From Hymenopellis radicata (Eukaryota; Basidiomycota; Agaricomycetes; Agaricales; Physalacriaceae), in NCBI GenBank assembly GCA_015501595.1, contig JADNRX010000014.1, forward strand, positions 1-64,000: a DNA stretch of 64,000 bases, written 5' to 3'. Below are positions 13,031 to 23,672 of the stretch, piece by piece. A program made the translations under genes and the position numbers. A model generated the notes under the pieces. The model ran no database searches, was not told where the DNA came from, and was given only the letters and a program-made list of their open reading frames with translations. Numbering within the stretch: position 1 is the first letter of the stretch; each line of letters starts with the position of its first letter.

Positions 13031-14104
13031 CTACTTTTTGTATTTCTGCGCCCAGACAAGGGCACCAGGTGCCACGAACGTTACGAAAACGAAGACCAGC
13101 ATGTAAAGCAGGGTAACGCTTCGAGACAACGAAACTGTCAGAAGGAGCGATGCGGCCATGAGAGATATCGTCAAGAATACCCTAGCTATCAGATGGGAGT
13201 GCTGTTAACCCCAAAAATAAAATAACATGAGCCTCCAATACAGTTTGGGATAGGAAATCCACAAGGCTTACTTGAAAACGCCGCCGCAAAATCGGAAACA
13301 GGGCGAACACCTGTACGGAGAACAGGATCAAGGAAAAGACAGCAAGGTCTTCCTGTAAACGTGATGCTAAAACAACAGAAGACGATATGGCGGCGTTCAT
13401 GGACAGGACGGAAGTTAATCTATTGAATAGAATAAATGATCAGCAACACACGATACGACCAGCATTAAACCAGTCGGAGACCTTTCTTGGGCGTGGGCAT
13501 AGGGTGCGGTGGAGCCGTAATCAGCCAGCAAGGCGTGGAGAATGAATAGACATGCCGACAGCGCCCAAATTGAATCTGAAGACGTCGCAGCAGTCAGAGT
13601 CTTGAGTACTGGAGACAATGACATCAGAGATAGGAAAATCAGGATGGACGACTTGAGGTGTTTGACGCCTGAGGAAAACGCGACATGAACACGGGACGTT
13701 TGCAAAAGAACTTGAATGCAAACGAACGATCAACACGCCATAGTGCGGAGCGACCACTTGCGTAGTCCTGGATTTCCCAGACAAGATATCCGAGTACGAA
13801 ACATACGGAGGTTATCCATACGAGCGTGCGAGGATCCAGGGTACCTTCTTTCAGATGCACGAAAGCGGACAGGAAGACGAATATGGTGGCGAGGTGTTGG
13901 GTTACGGCAAAGGAGAGGGGAACCAGGTCCCAGTAGGTGTAGGGATGGAAGTTTGCTGTTTAGACATTACAATTGTACTCAGCGAAGTATGCCGGTGGCT
14001 TTCTGCTTACGATTCTTTCTCAAAGACGACAGGAATGAGTCCGGGGAAATGTAGGAGTCTGGGTGGTCTGGTCGTTTCCAGAGCACCTTTTCATGGCCGG
14101 ACAT
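13031..14104 (-). CDS. GPI2: GPI-GlcNAc transferase subunit GPI2/PIG-C
   Basis: Membrane subunit of the ER phosphatidylinositol N-acetylglucosaminyltransferase, which carries out the first step of GPI-anchor synthesis. The start at 14104 gives MSGHEKVLWKRPDHPDSYIS followed by PDSFLSSLRKN, the typical PIG-C opening. Later exons give YTYWDLVPLSFAVTQHLATI, then FVFLSAFVHLKEG, the core signature SPVLKTLTAATSSDSIWALS, LLADYGS, MNAAISSSVVLASRLQEDLA and FALFPILRR. The last exon is a hydrophobic helix ending VAPGALVWAQKYKK. Multiple transmembrane helices alternate with short loops. About five short introns are needed and the frame is intact. Membership is clear from the SSDSIWALS and SSVVLASRL motifs. 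Confidence 0.92.
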
Positions 14105-14391
14105 GCATGTGGCAGGATAGAAGGCGCGTCGGGATGATGAGGGCGCGCAGAGGCGAAGCTTCAAGGGAGGAAGAGAGAAGTATGAACGTGACGTCACGGG
14201 AGAATCAATCGTGGCATGATTGAACGAATACTTGACAAAAGTTGTGGGCTTGGAGAACACATTATAAAACAACTAAATGTTAAAGCGGTATGGGTATGTA
14301 TCAGTCTGTCTGCCGAGACAGTCGTATTACACGGTCGAAAGAGCCATATCACAATACAAGCACGTCCATGCAGTTCGTGCGCATTACTACC

Positions 14392-14777
14392 CTAATCCCA
14401 CTATAAAAGATATTCACCAAGACATTCACATCGAAAAGGAACAATTCACATACCACTAATCTCTGCTCCTCCTGCGCTGGCTCCGGCGTCTTCGAGATTG
14501 GTTTGGCTGCTTGAGCTGCTAGCTTCCCGCTTTTTGGATTTGACGAGGTGACGCCCTCGCCTGGTTCTGCGCAATGCAAGTCTTGTAAAGATTCCGATGT
14601 ATTCAAAGGCTAAGTACTGACTGCCTTCAATCGTTGTTCCGCAGCCTCCGCGCGAGCAGCTCTGGCGTCAGCACCATTAGCAGGTGCAGGTCTCGACGTC
14701 GGGACAGCACCGGATGAACGACCTAGCACCTGTGTTCCTCCAGAGTGCGCATCGGGTTTGGAACATAATGACCCCAT
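14392..14777 (-). CDS. Small N-myristoylated protein, SVIP-like
   Basis: Exons 14618-14777, 14454-14566 and 14392-14400 give a 93-residue protein. It begins MGSLCSKPDAHSGG, a good N-myristoylation signal with a nearby palmitoylatable cysteine. It then has a helical ARAEAAEQRLKAV segment, the GKLAAQAAK motif and ends EEQRLVWD. The terminal exon is only nine bases (W-D-stop), found because the frame after a GTATGT donor resumes at a TTTTATAG acceptor. The layout (myristoylated N-terminus, Ala/Glu helix, basic tail) resembles small VCP/p97-interacting proteins of animals, and similar short proteins are widespread in fungi. Attachment to membranes is inferred; binding to Cdc48/p97 is only suggested by this resemblance. 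Confidence 0.72.
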
Positions 14778-15018
14778 GGTGGTGGTTATATAGCAAAGTC
14801 GGCGCCAAGACGATTCAGGAATCAGCATTTCCGAATTGCTCGGGCCGAAGACCGGATATCACTCTCCAGTACGTGCAAAGGTCAAAGTAATATATGAATA
14901 CACGCTACGAAGACATGAACATAAGTACATTGCAATATTACCGGTTTCCTAGACTAAACCCGAGCTGGACCATATAACGATAGAGAGAAAAAAGAAGAAT
15001 AAACCAAGAAACGAGATA

Positions 15019-17905
15019 CTAGCCTCCCCTCGCCTTCTTTTGCTTCTTAGCAACTCTGTTGAGAAGTCTTCTAGCGGTGCTATACTCTTCATCTTCATCG
15101 CTAGAGTCCTGCCACATATCAGGTGGCTCTCCATCCTTCCATCCATTTCTCTTTCCGTGGCTCGATTCCGCCTCCGTCTCCCCAATAACCGTGTTTTCAC
15201 TTGGGTGCCATTCTTCGTACTCGATAGCGGGAGGCGTGGCACTGAACGTTGGCCGCAAACTGACACGGACACTCTTCCTCCGCTTTGGCGTACCGTTATT
15301 CACGGTCGAATCGGAGGAAATGCTGACATCCGTTCCATTCTGAATGTGCACTGCGCCATTTGGGGCTGAAGGTGATAGGACAATGTACTCCTTATCAGGG
15401 GGAGGAGGGGCGGGTGACGCAGGCGCTGGTTTCGGTGTAGCTTCATCCTGTGTATCATCAAACATCTCATGAGTAGTCTCGTACGAAGATATAGAAGCAG
15501 TGTCATCATCGTCTTCGAGTAGTGAAGAGGGAATGGGAGACAGCGACTTGGGTTGGACGGGAGGGGAAAAGGATTTTGTCTGGACCACTTCAGGAACGAA
15601 GTTGGATGACGAGGCCGTATTAGCAACAGCGTGCAAAGGAGAAGGTGCTTGCACGACGAGCAAGCCCTTCACAGGCGATGGTGCTCGACCTGCGGAGCTC
15701 ATAGGAGAAGGCGTACGGCTTCCGCCGTTACGAAGGGCACTACGCAACGGTGGGCGTGGCAAAGGTGAGGAGGAGGAGGGTGCGGGTGGCGAAGATCCCG
15801 AAGAAGATGCCGCTGCGTTCGAGGGAGAAGCTACTGGTGCGGGAGTCGCCGATTTGGAGGCATGTGGGGAGGGCGCTGAATGCGCGGTCGACGACGACGC
15901 AAGGACAATAGAACCCACAGGTAATCCTTCGATATGCTCTCTAATTGGACTTGCCGGAGCCTTCACATCGAAGAGGGTTGTAATTTTGGACGCCTTCGAC
16001 TTGAAGGAACTAGTTGTTCTTTCCCGCGCTCCAGGTAGAAAGTTCTCAAGGGGTAGCCCGTCGATCTCTTTCTTTGAGAAACTCTGAGGCGCCTTGACAC
16101 TTACAAGTCCGCCACTAAGAGTCCTCTCCCTACCCCGGTTATTCTCCGAACGATTTACGCGTGCAACGTCCTCCACGATACTCATCAGACTGTGACTTTG
16201 AACAGAAGGAGACGATACCCGTCTCTCCGTTCTCGTCGTAACAGGTGTATGAGTGCTCAAGGACAACTGGCGCTTATGGGAGGGTACGCGATTCACAGAG
16301 GGCAGAGGAGGGACAGGAGAGGTCGCACGGGGAGAGAACGTTGCCGGAGCGCTTGTAATCGACGAGTTCCTGGACAGTCCAGACGACGGAGAGGTTTCCC
16401 CTGTAACACGCTTTTTTTTCGTGCTCTTCCTTTTGGGAACTGGTGTAGAACCTTCCCGTCCGGCAGAGCTTGAAGCTATAGGAAATGCGCCATCGACAGA
16501 TGCGCTCCGTCGCCTTTGTTGCTTGTCTGGTGAGTCCTTGCGCAGTCTCCTAGCACGCGGGGTTGAGACATCAAGAGCGCTTGTGGAAGGATTTCCGGCA
16601 ACAACGACAGGCTCTGCTTTTCGTAGATTCTTGTCAGTCCGGGTATCCCACGTTTTGACTTTTCGCGGCTTAGGCGGCTTCTCCTCTGCACGACTATCCT
16701 CCGGGTCACCGCTGATGCTAGGGGCCGTCTTTGTGTGACCGAATAAGCCTCGTATGCTGCCAAAAAACCTTGATTTACTGGGGCTTTCGTCTCTGCGAGC
16801 AGACACAGGAGGAGCATCCTTCTGTTTGCTCGATCTTGCGCCAAATCGGGGGTTATCCACAACCTCTACTTCATCTTCATCACTGCTAGAACTTCCGCCA
16901 CCAAGCTCTTCCTCGGTTATGCGTCTAGACAGAACATGTGGGGTGGAGGTAGGTAGACCTAGGTCGGCAATAGCGTGTGCAGGGGGTATATGCAAGTCGA
17001 CGTCAGCTTCCAGTTGAGACGCAGACTGAGACGGGGTGAGGGAAGACGCGTCGTCGGGAAGAGGCTTATTGATATTGGAGAGGAAGTCCTGCAACGGTGG
17101 CAAGGGCAAGGGGGCGCCTTTAGAGTGTCAATGCACGGAACGATAATTGAGAACTGGAAACATACCTGTCGTTTCAAGCTGTAAGATAGCTCTACCTGCT
17201 TCGGTCCAGCGCGCCCCACACTCCACCATGGCCGTTGCACGGAGACGGAGTCCATCGCGTACAGCGCTGATGCGTTTCAGTTCCAGTTCACGCTGCGCGG
17301 CGGCCAATTGACTTTCGCATCCGTGAAGCTCAGACTGCCAATGTGCCAGCTTGGAAGTCTTTCCACCAAAGGCAGAATATGTCTTGCCACTATATGAATC
17401 GAGTGACACGGTAGAATGGGAGGGTGAGGGCGCTGAAAAGATGGAATCTCTATTTGATGACTTGTTCGACGTTTTCAAGACACGGGTAACCCTACGGCAT
17501 GGTCAGCGCACATTCAACAGCAAGCACTATACCCGGACATTGTCGACGGGCGGGGTGAAGGAGCGAGTAAACTACTTACAGAATTTCACGATCTCGTACA
17601 AGATTCCGCACGCCGTCCTCAAGGTCCCGAAGTTCCTTCAATCCTTCAACGTATGTCTCCACTGCGGCAGTGTACGTCCTCAGACCAGCATCTGCAACCG
17701 CGAGGGAGTGAATGACACTGTTTCCAGGAGGTTCCTCGCCGTTGCTGGGCCGCGGGTCGTTCAACCAGGGTTGATACAAAAGTAACGCCGTGCACGCTGC
17801 CCCGCTCGCGTCAACAACGCCGCCGAGTGCCTTGGCGTAGTCTTTCTCATGCGACAAGAGGTTTGCAAGGAGCCTTGGACCGGCTGTAGAGCCTGAAGAG
17901 GCCAT
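15019..17905 (-). CDS. Serine-rich protein with N-terminal helical (BAR/IVY1-like) region
   Basis: Exons 17580-17905, 17166-17491 and 15019-17117 give 916 residues. The first 220 residues are predicted helical: LANLLSHEKDYAKALGGVV, then VETYVEGLKELRDLEDGVRN, RDREILVTRVLKTSNK, HWQSELHGCESQLAAAQREL and RDGLRLRATAMVECGARWTE. This pattern of a long helical dimer-like bundle followed by a disordered tail resembles the IVY1/BAR-like phospholipid-binding proteins of fungi. The rest is Ser/Pro/Arg-rich, contains RFFGSIRGLFG, and ends with an acidic DSSDEDEEYSTARRLLNRVA motif and a basic KKQKKARGG tail. A role at membranes or in polarity is inference; the family assignment is tentative, the gene structure is solid. 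Confidence 0.65.
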
Positions 17906-18107
17906 AGGTCAAATAATGATGATGAGAGTGGTTATAGCCACGCGAATAGTGTACGAAGAGGTAAAGAGGGCCGGGCCTGGTAAGACTGTTCTGAGGAGGT
18001 GACTGAGACAGGATGGGTCGTCAGCGAAGACTCATCGCGAAGGGTGGAAGGTAATGTAGAGAGGTTCAGCTTTCGGAGGACGTGGATGGAGGTAGTAAGC
18101 GGTATTA

Positions 18108-18132
18108 CTGTCCCTGAGCCGGATGTCGGCCA
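18108..18132 (+). repeat. Left terminal inverted repeat of the pogo-type element
   Basis: Begins CTGTCCCTGAGCC directly after the TA target duplication and continues to TCGGCCA. Over 25 bases it matches the reverse complement of the right end at 20 positions. Confidence 0.88.
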
Positions 18133-18440
18133 CTTAAGCAGCCGGGATGGATTGCGGCAATAATTGCTAGTGCAGTTCTGAACGATATCCTTAGATTCTT
18201 TGGATATAGATACCTTACCATGTATAAATTGAGATCGTAGTGTCTCAGATTTTTTGAATCTCTGTATCGTGTGGTATGAATATTTTTAGTCAGACACCGG
18301 TTATCGCAGGATTTCGGGTGCAATCAGCCACCCGTGGGAATAAAATGCTCCTTGCCATCTTTCCATCATCTTCGTCGCAAGACAGGCCAGCAACACGATA
18401 AAATTTATCTCAAATACACACAGGCTTATCATTACAACAT

Positions 18441-21305
18441 CTACCAGAGAGCTTGCCGCCTTACTCGTGTGCCACGACGAACAGCACCTGCATTCTCATC
18501 AGAAACCGCCATGCCATCTATCATAACACGTTTTGGAGAGTCCGCAACACGTGAAACAAGGCGCCGTGAATGCCTCGACAAGGGGCTGTCTGTGGCCGCT
18601 AATGACAGAGCTCGAGTCACAGCTAGTGGTCGAGGCGTATCGGGAGGTAAACACGCGGGCACGGCTGGTGGAGTCCTAGGTTCTGGAGTTCCAGGTATGT
18701 CGTCCGAGTCCTCCACTGCTATGATTGGGCTGACTGGCTCCTCAGCACGGACTATACGGCGGGGCTTAGGGCGTGGGTGTGCGATCTTTAATGTAGATGT
18801 GAATACCACCTCTTGTACCTCTCCCGCTGCAATCATCTCTTCCATAACTGTCTCCTCTGTGTGCCTCTGAGCAGCTGCAACACGTCGAGCAACCCGAGGC
18901 GTCTTCGGAGCACCATCCCAATCCTCCTCCTCCTCATCTGCCTTCTTTCTTCCCCGAGTCTTTCTCTGCGCATTTGCAGCCGCCGCCTCCGCCTTCTTTG
19001 CTGCGGCCATCTCCTTCGCCAGCTTCTTTGCTGCAGCCATCTCCGCCTTCTTTGCTGCTGCTACTGCTCGCTTCTGTTTCGTCGCTTCCTTTTTCTCTTC
19101 TGCTAATGCCTTCTTCTTTTCGCGTTCGACCTTCGCCACTGCCTCTTTCTCTGCCTTTTCAGTCTCCTTTGCGAGGCGAGCTTCCTCCTTCAAGGCATCT
19201 GCAATCAATGCTCGTCTTGCCTTGAAGACAGGCACGGCTTCTTTAAATAAGTCCTTCATCCGTAACTCCCAATCTGCACGCTGGAGCAATTCAATATTCT
19301 CGTCCGACGTCATATGACGGGCGTAAGCCGTCGTCTCCTTCTTGGATTTTCGCGTTTTAGCAAAGGCACGCTGGCGAAGCCGCGCATTCTCTCCCTCCAT
19401 CAACACCATCTGAGCGTGGTTGCCCAGTAGCTGCCGACGTGATTCCTCGAGCAATGCCCGCAGAGCCTCATTCTCATTCTCGAGCTCAGGAACCGTGGCG
19501 TCAGAGCCAAGACTAGCAGGCATACTCCGAAGGACGTATCTATCGGAGTTGGTGGACGTTGTCGAGAGGATTGGCTGATGGCCGGAGGCAGATGAGAGCT
19601 GGGAAAGTGGAGCAGATGGGGCACTCGAAGAAGCGTTGGAGGCCGACACGACAGGAACCAGAATTTCTGGAAGTTTGACGGAGACTGGCAAGGAAGCCTG
19701 AGTTGTAGTATTCTTGGATGGGGCAAAGGCGCTGAGTGGGATAGCCGTGGCATCCAGAGGCCAAATGCCGGTCTTGCGGAATGAGGCACGGATCGTTGAC
19801 ACCTTGAAAGCGCGACTACGGGCACGGTGATAGTATGAAATGAGATTGTACTTCGTGATGGGAATGTATTGCCGACTGGCGAGATTGACTTCGGCTTTCC
19901 AGCACGAAGCAACAGGACCAAAGGCACCAACATCGCATGGCTGCAAAGCATGCGTGCAGTGTGGCGGTAAGCATAAGACAATAATACGATGATCCCGCGC
20001 AAACTTGATGAAGGGGTATGTGGTATGCGAATTGTGACCGTCAAGAATAAGGAGACGATATTTTCCGGATGTGTTTCGGGCCGCCGTAAATGGCTCAAAG
20101 TCGCGCTCAAGCCATGCGCTTCCAAGTTCTTGATCGGTCCATCCCTTTGGAGAGTGCGAAATACTAGATAGATAATTCAGAGAACGGTACATGAAAAAAC
20201 TAACTAAACAGACCTTGCATGGCAAGGATTGTCACGGCCCATTCTAGATTACGACGAACCCCTTGAAAGATAACAGACGGCGGAAGGACTGTACCATCAG
20301 CACAGATGCATTCGATAACTGTGACTAGCTCGCGGTTTCCATCCTCAACCTGATAGGCTGTCTTTTGATCTCGATCAACAAGAGCCGCCACTTTTCGTCC
20401 GACTCCGAGTTGGATGCCTAGATAAAATAGATAATCAGTTCAAATTTGGTGTGAAGAAAGCCGAAATGTGTACCTTTTTCATCCATATTATAGATATTCT
20501 CCTCGGGAATGTCGTACTCCTCAATGACACTCTTCAGCTTCTCGAAGAAGTCAGCAACAACAGTTTGGTTCAGTGCGCGAGCACGACACTTCTCCAAGCC
20601 CGTTGTCCATTTGACTTTAAGATCAGGGTGACGCGCACGAAAGCCATCAACCCAAGTACGTCCAAGAGGCTGACCAGCAATGTCAGACGCGTAGTCACTG
20701 ATGGTGCCCAGAGTGATTGGCACCCCGCGTTGTCCCATCTCCTTTACCCACTCGACTAAAACGGCCTCCTCTGCATCTGACAATCTCCGCTGCTGCTCAT
20801 GGGCCTGGCGACGCGACTGTCGACCTTCAAGGCGGCCTGCCAATGTCCCACGTGGAATACGGTAGTCGCGAGACGCCTGCCGAACGCCGTAGTTGTAGAC
20901 ATTCGAAGAGCCCGCTTGTAAGCCAGAGTTGCGAATTGCCTTGAGAGCAAGCTGAATGCGCTCCTCTGCATCAAGCTCATCAAGAGCTTTTGCATCAGGA
21001 AGGGGATCAGGAAGGGTGACGTTCGGTGAGGCAGGATGGAGAGTTGATTGTACAGGAGAGGGAGAGGGTGGAGGATCGTCACTAGAAGGAATATGGACAA
21101 CATCTGGGACATCGGGTGATACGGAGGAAAGGTGAGGAATGGCGGATGTTGGCGAGTCAGCGGAAGTAGCAGATGTTGGCGAGGCAGATGATGTAGTAGA
21201 GGCCGGCGACTCGTCAACGTCAGCAAGCGATGGCATTGATGGAGGTGATGATGAGGGCTCGGGAATTGAGATAGAGAGGTGAGGACGTTGAGAACGGTGC
21301 GCCAT
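18441..21305 (-). pseudogene. Pogo/Fot1-type transposase with one frameshift
   Basis: Exons 20474-21305, 20214-20417 and 18441-20163. The N-terminus is Ser/Pro-rich. A psq/CENP-B-type helix-turn-helix region follows (QLALKAIRNSGLQAG, RDYRIPRGTLAGRLEG, LSDAEEAVLVEWVKEMGQRG, RTWVDGFRARHPDL). The DDE_1 catalytic core has Asp in YNMDEKG, Asp in LLILDGHNSH and Asp in HALQPCDVGAFG, with 35 residues between the last two (a DDx35D pattern). The C-terminal 350 residues hold a Lys/Ala/Glu coiled coil and a basic tail. In exon 2 the frame breaks: GVRRNLEW must continue as GRDNPCHA to meet the next exon (SISHSPKGWTDQELG), which needs one more G in the CCC at 20238-20240 (plus strand). Summed exon length is 2759, one short of a multiple of three, which supports a single deleted base. 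Confidence 0.88.
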
Positions 21306-22154
21306 AGCGGATCCCTGGAAGACAGTATTGCATTCACTGTTGACGATTGCCGTATTTAAGGCGAAGCGGTCATCTTGAATGTTGCGGAGTGACGAAAGAC
21401 TCTCAAGGGCATGGAGAATGACATGTAACGTTGGGTGGGAATGTATTTTTCATTCGTGTAGTAGCAGGCATGTAATACATTAGCGGACATTATTGAAGGG
21501 AGACGAACATGCGATCTAGAAGGAAAAACAGCGTAAGAAGCGATATAACATGTCTCTATGAGCACGCACCACCATCGGAAATGAATAGGAGGGCATCCAG
21601 CCACACAAGCACCACGTTGAAAACGCGCCTATCCAGCTTCGGCGTAGTCCTTTGTCTGACATCAAGCACGACGAAAAAAAAATCTAAAAAATAAGAGATC
21701 TGTGAAGTACTGTTATTCAGCATGTAAACCATCCTGGAGAATGGTTTCAGACCCACCGGAGTCCATTGTCTACTTCATATCCGTCAATGGAAACTAGATG
21801 ATGCTGATGTCATTGTTCGGAGAGGTGAGGCTTTTCCCACAGCAGGCATCGCTTCTCGGCACCAGGAAGTTCAGCAAGGATAGGTGAATGTCGTCTGCAT
21901 TGCATATAGGTGTTGTCTGCAGTGCAATGATGATGGAACGGACGAGAGATGTGGTGATCGGCACGGAGTGCTTAGAAATTTGATGAATTCTCCGAGTCCC
22001 AAATGATTTCATCAATAACTTCCGCTCAAGTCGTTATTTTTGTTGGCAAACAGGACAGAATAATATAGAAGATACTATTATATGACTACCAATCGTATGA
22101 GTTCATGAAAAGAGCAGATGGATGAGATTGAGGCAGGTGGCTGACTTCGGGGGT

Positions 22155-22179
22155 TGGCCGAATAGGGGCTCAGGGACAG
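22155..22179 (-). repeat. Right terminal inverted repeat of the pogo-type element
   Basis: Reads TGGCCGA through GGCTCAGGGACAG on the plus strand, directly followed by TA. Its reverse complement matches the left end perfectly for the outer 13 bases. Confidence 0.88.
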
Positions 22180-22181
22180 TA

Positions 22182-23160
22182 CCATATGTGGTACATAACA
22201 TCAAAATTTGACACTCCACTGATTTCGTAAATCTTGCTTTCTACTTTCATCTCGTCCTGCTAGCTGCACTGCTCTGTATCTGTTTTGATCTTCCTGCTCC
22301 TCAAGGATGTCTGCCGCTTCCTTAATGACAGGAATAATTCAAGGAATTGCTCACTTTATCAACATCAGCTCTGACGTCGCGAAACAATACCGATTCTTGC
22401 AACTTTCTGACTCAAATGCTCTAGATCTCGGCTGGTTGGCCTGGGCTTGAAAACGGAAACGACATATATGATTGACATGATTTCCCTCTGCGCTCCATTC
22501 TACTGCTCTACTTATGTGTCTTACGTATGGTCGGCCGTATCGCGCTGAGAGATTTGCAACCTCTTCGGCCAGTGATACTGTTAGTAATGGATTTTCCAAG
22601 AGGTGCATACGATCTACTACCAGGCAGGAGGAGTTTTTTATACGGTGCGGTCCCACGAGGAACGAGAAGGTACTCATTACTACTCAATGGTCACTCACCG
22701 TGGTCTATATCCATCCAGAGCTTATAACGTGCCTTACGATTCTGCGCATCGCGCAATGTACGCAACCCCGTCCACAGATTCCCCGCAAAACATGCGCGAA
22801 GATCAACTTCTGGTGAAGGTTGACCGGTTTGACCAGAGGTTGACATGGAAAGTCACACGAGTTACTTCTTGCGGTGATTTTGCCTAAATCCTTCCGCGTT
22901 CGTTTCGTTGCACTGGCTCGCGCCTAAAAACGCATTGTGTCCGCACAATCACCGGTCCGAGAAAAGGATATGCCTTTAGTGAAAGCTATGTATCACCGTA
23001 TTACCTAGTGTACATTTTGACGTAGAATCGTGATGATGCTCAATGGACCATAATGGACTTGGCCATTCGCTTCATTCTAGTGCTACCCAGGTTCAACGGC
23101 CCCAACTCTGGGAAAGCCTCAGAAAGGCCGCCCTAAATCAGGTTTCATTCACTGGATGTT
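22182..23160. other. Intergenic between transposon and MITE-like element
   Basis: No gene is supported. A plus-strand open frame ending at 22887 (GGVFYTVRSHEEREGTHYYS and YNVPYDSAHRAMYATPSTD) has a coding-like look, but it lacks an ATG after its upstream stop at about 22585 and no domain is recognised. It could be the last exon of an unrecognised gene. Confidence 0.35.
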
Positions 23161-23444
23161 AGGCCAACTTTTTTCACTGTAAATTCATCTGTAAGTATGT
23201 AATTGTTTTTAAATAAATTTTCAGCCTTTTTATAGCATAAATTCATAAATATTTTTATGAATTTTTTTCTTATTAAAGCAATTTACACTAAATTCACAGC
23301 AGTAAATAAAATTTAGATAAAATTTATTTTAATAGAAGAAAATTCATAAAAATTATTCAAAAATTTATACTGTAAGAATACTAAAACATTATTGAAATAA
23401 AATTACATACTCACAGCTAATTTTACAGTGAAAGAAGTTAACTT
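23161..23444. repeat. AT-rich MITE-like inverted-repeat element
   Basis: About 280 bp of very AT-rich sequence with inverted ends. The left end reads AACTTTTTTCACTGTAAATT and continues through CTGTAAGTATGTAATT. The reverse complement of the right end reads AACTTCTTTCACTGTAAAAT and continues through CTGTGAGTATGTAATT, so roughly 40 bases pair with a few mismatches. The interior has no coding potential and repeats variants of AAATTCATAAAAATT. Size, termini and lack of coding fit a miniature inverted-repeat element. The exact ends and the target duplication are not resolved. Confidence 0.7.
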
Positions 23445-23672
23445 GATATCTAGTGATTTGACCTGCATCTTATCGGCCGAGCATATCAGATAAAGGCTTA
23501 GAAGTACCACAATCTGATAAGGAACATGGTTACATGCGTACGCATGAAACTATAGCACCTACTCCGAATCTCCTATAAACAGCATGAAGTACTTGCCAAA
23601 ACTTCCGCCCATTCCGCACCGTCGCGCGGCGTCACTCCTTTCCAAGACTTGCTGCTCTTGGCTCCCACCATC

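Larger units (their letters stand above)
18108..22179 (-). mobile_element. Pogo/Fot1-type (Tc1-mariner superfamily) DNA transposon
   Basis: A 4072-bp element bounded by inverted termini beginning CTGTCCCTGAGCC and flanked on both sides by a TA dinucleotide (18106-18107 and 22180-22181), the target-site duplication of this superfamily. The first 13 bases of the termini match perfectly and a second block (TCGGCCA) matches after a divergent centre. Inside, a single minus-strand gene encodes a CENP-B-type DNA-binding plus DDE_1 transposase. About 870 bp of non-coding leader lies between the transposase start and the right end, and 333 bp between its stop and the left end. The transposase has one frameshift, so this copy is probably non-autonomous as sequenced. 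Confidence 0.9.

Noticed and set aside
15500..16738. Plus-strand ORFs of 195 and 161 codons
   Set aside because: They are antisense shadows of the Ser/Pro-rich coding exon at 15019-17117, whose biased composition keeps other frames open.
18813..19225. Plus-strand Leu/Ser-rich ORFs inside the transposon
   Set aside because: They are reverse-strand shadows of the Lys/Ala/Glu-rich transposase tail.
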